A stretch of 12,142 nt of DNA, taken from positions 1 to 12,142 of the forward strand of contig CAZHRC010000032.1 in NCBI GenBank assembly GCA_964533865.1, in the 5' to 3' direction. Made by a program: the position numbers and the translations under genes. Source of the stretch: CAZHRC01 sp964533865 (lineage in GTDB: Bacteria; Bacillota; Clostridia; Tissierellales; Peptoniphilaceae). Below the pieces are notes generated by a model. That model did not search any database. It saw only the letters and a list, made by a program, of their open reading frames with translations, and was not told the DNA's origin. Below, piece by piece: positions 6,686 through 12,142 of the stretch. Numbering within the stretch: position 1 is the first letter of the stretch; each line of letters opens with the position of its first letter.

Positions 6686-7771
6686 ATGGCAAAAGTAGTC
6701 TTAAAAAATGTGGGCAAAAGATTCACCGATGATCGCTATGTGGTTAAGGACTTTTCTTTAGAGATTGAAAATCGTGATTTTATTGTGTTTGTCGGACCAT
6801 CGGGCAGTGGGAAATCCACTACTCTAAGGATGATCGCAGGACTGGAAAAAATGACAGAAGGCGAGATTTACATTGATGGGGAATTGATCAACAAAGTAGA
6901 GTCCAAAGATCGAGATATTGCCATGGTGTTCCAAAACTATGCGCTCTATCCCCATATGAACGTCTATGACAACATGGCATTCCCATTGAAACAACGGCGA
7001 GTGCCCAAGCCGGAAATCCATCGAGTGGTGACAGAAACCGCAAAGACGCTGGGGTTGGAGAGGCTTTTGAAAAGAAAACCCAAAGCCCTGTCAGGCGGGG
7101 AACGGCAGCGTGTCGCCATGGGCCGTGCCATTGTTCGCAATCCAAAAGTGTTTTTGATGGACGAACCTCTTTCAAACTTGGATTCTAAACTTAGGGTTCA
7201 GATGCGGGCAGAACTTGCGAAGTTATACAATAAACTCGGCGCTACCATTATCTATGTCACCCACGATCAAACGGAAGCGATGACGTTGGGGACGCGAATC
7301 GTCGTCCTTAATCATGGCGAGATTCAGCAGATCGATACCCCGTCCAATCTCTATAAAAAGCCAAAGAACCGTTTTGTCGCTGGATTCATCGGTTCCCCTC
7401 AAATGAATTTTATTGACGGAAAAATAGTTGAAACCGGGGGAAAATGGTTTTTTGAAACAGAGGAACTCCGATGGTTAGTGCCGGAATCAAAAAGAAAAGC
7501 TGCAATGGCCTATCGTGATCGAAAAGTCATGGCAGGGATTCGCCCGGAAAACATCAACTTAGTAGAAGGCCCATCGGATACGATCGCTAAGATCACAGTT
7601 AAGGAGTTATTGGGTGCGGAAACCTATCTTTACACAGAAACTGCCAATCTTAAACTCATTGTACGGACGGGACCGGATGTTGATCTCGTCGTCGGAGATC
7701 AGGCAAAACTCTCCTTTGATCTAGAAAAGCTGCATTTGTTCGATCTGGAAAGTGGGCAGGCGATTGACTAA
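6686..7771 (+). CDS. Sugar ABC transporter ATP-binding protein, MsmK/UgpC/MalK type
   Basis: Cytoplasmic ATPase that powers the permease pair. All motifs are intact: Walker A GPSGSGKST (37-45), Q-loop VFQNYALYPHM with Gln83, signature LSGGERQR (135-142), Walker B VFLMDEP (155-161), D-loop SNLD (163-166) and switch His193 in VTHDQTEA. Residues from about 240 to the end form the TOBE/OB-fold regulatory region, including AGIRPENINL, which marks the MalK/UgpC/MsmK subfamily that serves carbohydrate CUT1 importers. At 361 aa it is full length. The ATG at 6686 follows AGAGGAG. Presence of the ATPase inside the operon means the importer need not rely on a shared housekeeping ATPase. Confidence 0.95.
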   Translation: MAKVVLKNVGKRFTDDRYVVKDFSLEIENRDFIVFVGPSGSGKSTTLRMIAGLEKMTEGEIYIDGELINKVESKDRDIAMVFQNYALYPHMNVYDNMAFPLKQRRVPKPEIHRVVTETAKTLGLERLLKRKPKALSGGERQRVAMGRAIVRNPKVFLMDEPLSNLDSKLRVQMRAELAKLYNKLGATIIYVTHDQTEAMTLGTRIVVLNHGEIQQIDTPSNLYKKPKNRFVAGFIGSPQMNFIDGKIVETGGKWFFETEELRWLVPESKRKAAMAYRDRKVMAGIRPENINLVEGPSDTIAKITVKELLGAETYLYTETANLKLIVRTGPDVDLVVGDQAKLSFDLEKLHLFDLESGQAID

Positions 7772-7788
7772 CATTTGGAGGAGACGCG

Positions 7789-8160
7789 ATGAAACTAAAA
7801 GCGATAAGGTGTGATTTTTCAGTGTGCAAAGTCGAAGATTACTCCTTGGTGGATTTTGATGACGAGTATTGCTTTATTGGAAAAACCGATGAGGAGCGCT
7901 CTTTGGTGTGTGAAACGGCAAGGGTTCCGACCAATTGCATCGAGCGAGAAGACGGTTGGCGAGGGTTTCGAATCGAAGGAGTTTTGGATTTTTCGCTGGT
8001 GGGCATTCTCGCTGAGATTTCGAGGATATTGGCAGAGCAGCACATTGGGATTTTTGCGATTTCGACCTTCAACACCGATTATATCTTGACCAAGTCAAAA
8101 GACTTTCAGAAAGCCTTGGAAGTGTTAATTTGTGCGGGCTATAAAGTGATGGAACCTTAA
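7789..8160 (+). CDS. Small ACT-domain protein at the end of the ABC operon
   Basis: A 123-aa cytoplasmic protein whose C-terminal half (about 62-121) has the ACT fold pattern: RIEGVLDFSLVGILAEISRI, then IGIFAISTFNTDYIL, then FQKALEVLICAGYKV. The N-terminal half (DDEYCFIGKTDEERSLVCET) matches the stand-alone ACT-domain proteins of bacteria, in the ACT_7/CASTOR-like group. ACT domains usually bind amino acids or other small ligands to control enzymes. Here the partner is unknown. The gene starts 17 bases after the ATPase stop with GGAGGAGAC before ATG, so it is almost certainly co-transcribed with the importer. A role in sensing a metabolite linked to sugar uptake is inference; it may simply be a hitch-hiking gene. 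Confidence 0.85.
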   Translation: MKLKAIRCDFSVCKVEDYSLVDFDDEYCFIGKTDEERSLVCETARVPTNCIEREDGWRGFRIEGVLDFSLVGILAEISRILAEQHIGIFAISTFNTDYILTKSKDFQKALEVLICAGYKVMEP

Positions 8161-8283
8161 TAAAAGGATCATGCCTTTGTAAAAGAGATGTTGTGTGGAC
8201 GAGTCCTTTAGTTCAATATCGGTGACGCTTCTCGTCGGGAAAGGGGTACATACCAACTATACGACAAACAGCGAGGGGATTTT
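8161..8283 (+). other. Spacer between the ACT gene and the ChrA-tail gene
   Basis: 123 bases with no gene. AAAGG (8163-8167) can pair with CCTTT (8174-8178), but the stem is short and no T-tract follows, so termination here is doubtful. No good sigma-70 promoter is seen (TTGTGT at 8191 with CAATAT 17 bases later is weak). GCGAGGGG before the ATG is a modest ribosome binding site. Confidence 0.4.
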
Positions 8284-9195
8284 ATGAACAACACCGTATC
8301 CGATGTGACGAGAGGGAAATTTTTACAGGATGTACTGATTTGCGCACTAGGTGCCTATGGTGGACCGGAAGCGCATTTTGGCGTGATCACCGAGCAGATG
8401 GTCACTAAAAAGCACTACCTGACCGAGGAAGAACTCATCGAATTGATTGCACTCAGCGGGTTGCTCCCTGGGCCGAGTAGTACACAGACCATTGTAGCGA
8501 TCGGTTATAAAATTGGCGGGCCGGCGCTGGGATTTTGGACGATGCTCGTGTGGGCGTTACCGCCGTTAATTCTCATGACCGCATTGTCTTTTTTGTACGG
8601 GTTTTTACAGGAAAAACACCTCTCAGATCATGGTTTGCGATTGATCGGTCCGATGGCGGTGGGATTTATTGTGATCGCCGCCATTCGCATCGGTCACAAA
8701 GTCGTCACCAATCGACTCACCGCCACAATCGGTATAGGCTCAGTTCTACTGACCTACTTTATACGAGCACCTTGGATATTTCCACTGGTCATGATCCTTA
8801 GCGGGGTTTTGAGCGTTTGGACTAGTGGCGCCACCGTGATCAACCGTTACGAATCCAGAGTGCCGGAGCAACCAACAGATCCTGAAAAACCAGAGGATCC
8901 GAAGAACCCGACAAAACCGGAGGATCCGACTAAACCGGTAGATCCAACAAAACCGACGGATCCGGCAATACCGGTAAACCCCATCGATCCAGTAGATTCA
9001 GTCAAACCGACACCACCGAAAAAACCAACCGTTAAGCCAACTCCGGCAACGGTGAAAACTGGAAAAGCAGGGATCAAATCTACAAACCCCAATACGGGAG
9101 ATCCTGGTATAGCGGTATCGGTAATTTCCGTAATCGGTGGATTGAGCGCGCTAATAGGTATCAGCGCCATCAAACGCAAAAAGGATGAAGCATAA
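8284..9195 (+). CDS. Chimera: single ChrA (CHR) domain fused to an NPNTG-anchored proline-rich surface tail
   Basis: Residues 11-180 are the N-terminal domain of a long-chain CHR/ChrA ion transporter: FLQDVLICALGAYGGPEAHF, LTEEELIELIALSGLLPGP, STQTIVAIGYKIGGPALGF, then hydrophobic helices near 81-108, 121-141, 145-164 and 164-181. A complete protein of this type has two such domains (about 390 aa). Here the second is absent. From about 190 the chain becomes a Pro/Asp/Lys/Thr repeat (units such as TDPEKP, EDPTKP, VDPTKP; about 194-255), then KSTNPNTGDPG, a hydrophobic helix (about 276-296) and KRKKDEA, the layout of a sortase-type wall-anchored tail. The join is in frame with no stop. A strong terminator follows. 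This could be a real fusion with a tethered membrane protein, a non-functional recombination product, or an assembly chimera. Chromate transport should not be assumed. Confidence 0.75.
   Translation: MNNTVSDVTRGKFLQDVLICALGAYGGPEAHFGVITEQMVTKKHYLTEEELIELIALSGLLPGPSSTQTIVAIGYKIGGPALGFWTMLVWALPPLILMTALSFLYGFLQEKHLSDHGLRLIGPMAVGFIVIAAIRIGHKVVTNRLTATIGIGSVLLTYFIRAPWIFPLVMILSGVLSVWTSGATVINRYESRVPEQPTDPEKPEDPKNPTKPEDPTKPVDPTKPTDPAIPVNPIDPVDSVKPTPPKKPTVKPTPATVKTGKAGIKSTNPNTGDPGIAVSVISVIGGLSALIGISAIKRKKDEA
8872..9020 (+). repeat. Degenerate tandem repeat encoding (x)DP(x)KP
   Basis: Roughly 18-base units built around gatcc and aaaaccg encode six-residue blocks such as TDPEKP, EDPTKP, VDPTKP and TDPAIP. 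This is a typical wall-spanning stalk. The units are diverged, not identical, so the array is not obviously expanding now. Confidence 0.7.
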
Positions 9196-9224
9196 AGGGA
9201 TTCAAGCAAAAACTAAAGCAAAAG

Positions 9225-9264
9225 ACACCACACCGCCTTGTTTAAAGGCGGTGTGGTGTTCTGT
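9225..9264 (+). terminator. Strong Rho-independent terminator after the ChrA-tail gene
   Basis: A 15-bp perfect stem (9225-9239 with 9245-9259; core CACCACACCGCC / GGCGGTGTGGTG) has a 5-nt loop. The following TTCTGTTT is only moderately T-rich. It begins 29 bases after the stop and ends that transcription unit. Confidence 0.85.
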
Positions 9265-9292
9265 TTACAATGGCTAGTACAGGGTAAAGAAT
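9264..9292 (+). promoter_or_regulatory. Possible promoter for the sugar kinase
   Basis: TTTACA (9264-9269) and AAGAAT (9287-9292) are separated by 17 bases, each a partial match to sigma-70 hexamers. The -35 abuts the preceding terminator. An alternative AT-rich -10, TATTAT (9296-9301), has no partner -35. Confidence 0.3.
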
Positions 9293-9330
9293 AACTATTA
9301 TAAAAATTAAACGATTTGAGGAGGAAACAG

Positions 9331-10320
9331 ATGGGAATGAAGGGGATAGGTAGAAAAGGAGAGAAAACGTATGACGTGGTAGCGCTTGGGGAGTTGCTTA
9401 TCGATTTTGCCCCCATAGGTACCAACGCTTCAGGGTATCCAGAGTTTAGTTCCAATCCTGGTGGCGCGCCGTCAAATCTGTTGTCGGTAAATGCCGCATA
9501 TGGGTTGAAAACTGGTTTTATCGGTCAGGTGGGCGCTGATGCTTTTGGGGAGTTGCTCGTCGATACCCTCAAAGAGAAGGGGATCGATTGCGAGGGGATC
9601 ATCAAAGACCCCAACACCTTTACTACCCTTGCATTTGTCACCTTAGACGACGAGGGGGACCGGTCCTTTTCCTTTGCGCGCAAACCCGGCGCCGATACCC
9701 AACTCGTCATCGATGACGAGCAACTGGCGCAAATCGAAAATGCCAGATGTTTTCACTTTGGTTCTTTGTCGATGACGAACAATCCGTCAAAAGCTTCAAC
9801 GGAAATAGCGATCGCAAAAGCCGAAGAAGCGGGTGTGTGGATCAACTATGACCCCAACTTGAGAGCTTCCTTATGGGAAGATTTAGAAGTAGCAAAACAA
9901 CTCATGCTCTGGGGAATCGGTCACGCCAATAGTTTAAAAATCTCCGACGAAGAGTTGGAATTTCTCTATGGACCAGATAAAAATGCAGGTTTGGCAAGAC
10001 TTTTTGAAAATGAGAATCTGAAATTGGTGTTGTTGACATTGGGCAAAGAAGGCGCCATATGCGCGACTCCAGAAGGTCAAAAACTCATCCCCGCCTATGC
10101 CGTTCCCACAGTCGACACCACTGGGGCAGGTGATATCTTTGGTGGCACTATGCTCTTTCAACTCCTTTCTCACGAGGGGGAAGACATCGAAAATGACGCT
10201 CTTTACGAAATGACTAGACGAGCAAATGCCACCGCAGCCCTGTCCACCACAAAGTTTGGAGGTATCACCAGTATTCCATCTCAAGAAGAAGTGGAGGAAT
10301 TCTTGCTCGATCGCGAATGA
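9331..10320 (+). CDS. scrK: PfkB-family carbohydrate kinase, fructokinase-like
   Basis: ATP-dependent cytoplasmic kinase, most like fructokinases that make fructose 6-phosphate. Evidence: YDVVALGELLIDF at the N-terminus, the first PfkB signature region around NPGGAPSN (42-49) and GFIGQVGADAFG, then DRSFSFARKPGAD, FHFGSLSMT, YDPNLRASLW, and the second signature DTTGAGDIFGG (262-272) with the catalytic Asp268. At 329 aa the length is normal. The start is ATG 9331, with GAGGAGG (9318-9324) six bases upstream; the upstream in-frame TTG at 9316 overlaps that ribosome binding site and is rejected. It stands between a strong terminator and the lectin gene, so it is probably monocistronic. Link to the ABC importer is functional inference only, and a related hexose could be the substrate. 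Confidence 0.9.
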   Translation: MGMKGIGRKGEKTYDVVALGELLIDFAPIGTNASGYPEFSSNPGGAPSNLLSVNAAYGLKTGFIGQVGADAFGELLVDTLKEKGIDCEGIIKDPNTFTTLAFVTLDDEGDRSFSFARKPGADTQLVIDDEQLAQIENARCFHFGSLSMTNNPSKASTEIAIAKAEEAGVWINYDPNLRASLWEDLEVAKQLMLWGIGHANSLKISDEELEFLYGPDKNAGLARLFENENLKLVLLTLGKEGAICATPEGQKLIPAYAVPTVDTTGAGDIFGGTMLFQLLSHEGEDIENDALYEMTRRANATAALSTTKFGGITSIPSQEEVEEFLLDRE

Positions 10321-10529
10321 AACGACGTTGGAACGTGAAGAGTAGCATTGAAGATGAATACGAGAAGAAAACATTTCGCATATTGTATATAAAACATAAC
10401 AAAAAAACGCAAACCGATTGGAAATCGGACTGTAAATGTGATAAGATACTCTAGTAAAAATAGCCTAGTCAATTGTGCACACTTGCAACATTTGACAAAA
10501 AATCAATTTAAAAACGAAAGGGAGAGTTT
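10321..10529 (+). other. Spacer upstream of the lectin-type surface gene
   Basis: 209 AT-rich bases with no gene. CCGATT (10414-10419) and AATCGG (10423-10428) form a small stem with no T-tract on the + strand. TGTGCACA (10474-10481) is a perfect 8-base palindrome. A TTGACA at 10492-10497 has no -10 at a usable distance. Confidence 0.4.
10419..10447 (+). promoter_or_regulatory. Possible promoter for the lectin-type gene
   Basis: TGGAAA (10419-10424), 17 bases, then TAAGAT (10442-10447) with an extended TG at 10439-10440. Each hexamer matches four of six consensus positions. It would give a leader of about 75 bases. Confidence 0.3.
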
Positions 10530-10661
10530 ATGAACAGTACGAGTTCATCAATCAAGAAGAAGCGTAATCGGTTTATATCAGGTGCCATTGGCCCTGGTAA
10601 TGATCATTACACAGTTTTTTGTACCGTTTTTGACGCCACAAGTAGAGGCGGCCGGTATTAA
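10530..10661 (+). pseudogene. Original 5' end of the lectin gene, out of frame with the rest
   Basis: ATG at 10530 has a good ribosome binding site (AAAGGGAG) and encodes MNSTSSSIKKKRNRFIS, a classic positively charged signal-peptide start. In this frame translation ends at TAA 10659 after 43 residues. The hydrophobic core, VEAA cleavage region and the lectin domain continue in the +1 frame. Skipping one G at 10590/10591 would join them as FISGAIALVMIITQFFVP, a perfect signal peptide. So this is the real N-terminus of the 10582-12102 gene, separated by one extra base. Confidence 0.7.
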
Positions 10662-12102
10662 TCCAATCATTGCGTATCCCAATGAGACACATAGTAGAAC
10701 GGCAGATATTTTTGATCATTACTACAGAGTATCTGGTGATGCTAACAATCCCGATGTCTCCACACAAGGGACAATAAGCACAGCGGCTGGAGGTCTTTCT
10801 GGTGACGGTAGTGATATCGTTCGTCTTGCAAGACTGAAGCAATACCTCGGTTCAGTCGTTTCGAAGAATAAAATCAATATTATTCAAAATGATTTTGAAT
10901 TGACCTTTGATCTCTCGATGGTAAATGGAAGGAATCCGGGGCAAAGGGGAACTGCATTTGCCTTCCACAATGACCCTAGAGGTGCTTCGGCATTGGGTGG
11001 CGAGCAAGGAAACTTGGGAATACATGGCTTTCAACAATGGGGAAGAAACTACAAACCATTAGAAAATGCACTAGCAGTTGAATTCGATCCACAAAGTGAT
11101 TCAAATGTTTCAGGAACGAACTCTAAGAGGTTTGATGACGTGTTTGAACCGGCAGGTAGCAAACAGTACGGGCATATTGCCATTGTTCGACCTGTTGCGG
11201 AAGGCGGCACAATTGAACACAAAGCGACTTCTTGGGTCGGGGCTAAAGATGCGATGTTTACTGGGTGGTCAACAGGCGATACACTAGGTTACCAGCCCAC
11301 TAGGCCGCCAAGTACCCAGACTGCCAGGGTTAGATGGACGAAGCAAGCAGACGGGAATTATCAATTCAGCTATGAGTATTGGTTTAACGGAGATACAAAA
11401 GATATCCCAGGCGCAAATCCAGTAACTTCATTCCAAACTTACACCAAAGACGAAGCCGTCGCGATGTTTGGTGGAGAAGAAGTCTATTTTGGACTTTACT
11501 CTGCATCCGATAAGGGAGACGAAAAGTGGGAATCAAACTTCGTAGGTTTTGTCGATATGAGAGCTTACAAAGTAGGCTACAATTTCAATAAAAACGTCAT
11601 GCAAGATGACGGAACTTATAAAGTAGTATCAACAGAGGTTCCGCAAGCTTTGATGGCTCCGACAACAGGTAAAGGGCTGAGTGGGAATAAAGAGGTCCCT
11701 ATTGCTGAACTTGCGGATGTGTTTACAGAAATGAAAGATCCAACGGTGACAGGCAATAACAACCCTTATACTCCGTTGAAAGATCCAGAGTTAAAGGCTG
11801 CAGGTCAAAACTATTTAAACGATCATAGCTTTACGGCCTTCAACCAAACGACAAAAAAAGCGGAGTTGTTCTTAGTACCGTTTAAAGATGGTTCGACAGC
11901 CGCTGACAAAGCAACAGTTCACAACTACATTGTAGAAGTCGTACCAAAAAAGGTCGATGTGAAGATCGAGTACGTTCTAGACGATGGAACGACTCAAACC
12001 GTTGCAGATACCGTGATTCAGACTGTAGCGCTAGGTTCGGAAGTTGGCGTCACCGACAAAAAGACCTATACGGGATACGCTCTAGATTCTGTCGCAGACT
12101 GA
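10582..12102 (+). CDS. L-type lectin/MucBP-like surface protein, frame-disrupted at both ends
   Basis: Secreted carbohydrate-binding surface protein. After a hydrophobic segment and VEAAG (cleavage near residue 24), residues about 60-330 show the bacterial legume-type lectin pattern: FELTFDLSMVNG, GTAFAFHNDPRGASALGG, LGIHGF, ALAVEFDPQSDSN, HIAIVRP, VRWTKQADGNYQFSYEYWF and VYFGLYSASD. Residues about 335-455 are a linker of unknown fold. From about 457 KVDVKIEYVLDDGTTQTVAD resembles the start of a MucBP/MucBP-like repeat but stops after about 50 residues at TGA 12100-12102. The GTG at 10582 lacks a ribosome binding site and a charged n-region; the true start is probably ATG 10530 across a 1-base frameshift. 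No wall anchor is present before the stop, whereas this type normally ends in one, so the gene likely continues past the window in another frame. Confidence 0.75.
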   Translation: MPLALVMIITQFFVPFLTPQVEAAGINPIIAYPNETHSRTADIFDHYYRVSGDANNPDVSTQGTISTAAGGLSGDGSDIVRLARLKQYLGSVVSKNKINIIQNDFELTFDLSMVNGRNPGQRGTAFAFHNDPRGASALGGEQGNLGIHGFQQWGRNYKPLENALAVEFDPQSDSNVSGTNSKRFDDVFEPAGSKQYGHIAIVRPVAEGGTIEHKATSWVGAKDAMFTGWSTGDTLGYQPTRPPSTQTARVRWTKQADGNYQFSYEYWFNGDTKDIPGANPVTSFQTYTKDEAVAMFGGEEVYFGLYSASDKGDEKWESNFVGFVDMRAYKVGYNFNKNVMQDDGTYKVVSTEVPQALMAPTTGKGLSGNKEVPIAELADVFTEMKDPTVTGNNNPYTPLKDPELKAAGQNYLNDHSFTAFNQTTKKAELFLVPFKDGSTAADKATVHNYIVEVVPKKVDVKIEYVLDDGTTQTVADTVIQTVALGSEVGVTDKKTYTGYALDSVAD

Positions 12103-12142
12103 CTTCAATATATATCGCAGAGACAGTGAAATCTGCCGGGCT

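Noticed and set aside
8824..8833. Adjacent ACTAGT and GGCGCC-like restriction sites near the fusion point suggesting a cloning scar
   Set aside because: Short palindromes occur by chance and the flanking DNA has native composition; not evidence of engineering.
8872..9020. Repeat array as a CRISPR
   Set aside because: Units are in-frame, coding, contiguous without unique spacers and diverged from one another.
8847..9209. Minus-strand frame rich in Gly/Ser/Val/Phe repeats
   Set aside because: It is the complement of the DP/KP repeat of the ChrA-tail gene; the repeat look comes from that gene.
9316..9330. Upstream TTG start for the sugar kinase
   Set aside because: It overlaps the GAGGAGG ribosome binding site that serves ATG 9331 and would add a non-family extension.
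10414..10428. Hairpin CCGATT-gga-AATCGG as a terminator for the sugar kinase
   Set aside because: Only 6 bp and no T-tract on the + strand. On the minus strand a T-tract follows, but no minus-strand gene leads into it.
10560..10600. Programmed ribosomal frameshift in the lectin signal peptide
   Set aside because: No slippery heptamer, homopolymer run or downstream structure is visible; a simple indel or error explains it better.

Overview
The window looks like chromosomal DNA of a low-to-moderate GC Gram-positive bacterium, probably an anaerobic member of the Clostridia or a related Firmicutes class. This is inferred from the strong purine-rich GGAGG-type ribosome binding sites, the lipoprotein-type solute-binding protein, HTH proteins with membrane tails, a surface-protein tail ending in NPNTG + hydrophobic helix + KRKK, and protein sequences that resemble Firmicutes families. 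No species can be named. All genes I accept lie on the + strand.

Layout. (1) 3-1151: a malic enzyme lacking only its first few codons, closed by a strong terminator. (2) 1450-3215: two XRE-type HTH regulators with membrane-spanning C-termini, separated by gaps that hold an inverted repeat but no clear gene. (3) 3216-3610: a gene-free leader with an extended -10 promoter, a partial cre/LacI-like palindrome and possibly the remains of an old reading frame. (4) 3611-8160: a carbohydrate ABC importer operon of lipoprotein, two permeases and an MsmK/UgpC-type ATPase, followed by an ACT-domain protein. A hairpin with a T-tract sits between the lipoprotein and the first permease. (5) 8284-9195: the most unusual gene, a single ChrA-type (CHR) transporter domain joined in frame to a proline-rich, NPNTG-anchored surface-protein tail. 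A very strong terminator follows. (6) 9331-10320: a PfkB-family fructokinase-like sugar kinase. (7) 10530-12102 and probably beyond: a large secreted L-type lectin/MucBP-like surface protein whose reading frame is broken in the signal peptide and appears broken again inside the last domain near the right edge.

How the parts may work together. The ABC importer would bring a sugar or oligosaccharide into the cell, the PfkB kinase could phosphorylate a released fructose-type hexose, and malic enzyme would feed pyruvate metabolism. No glycosidase is present, so the substrate stays unknown. The lectin gene is a candidate carbohydrate-binding adhesin. The strongest leads are the ChrA-surface-tail chimera and the two frame breaks in the lectin gene. 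Together they suggest that surface-protein genes are recombining or decaying here, or that the assembly has local errors; reads across these points would decide.
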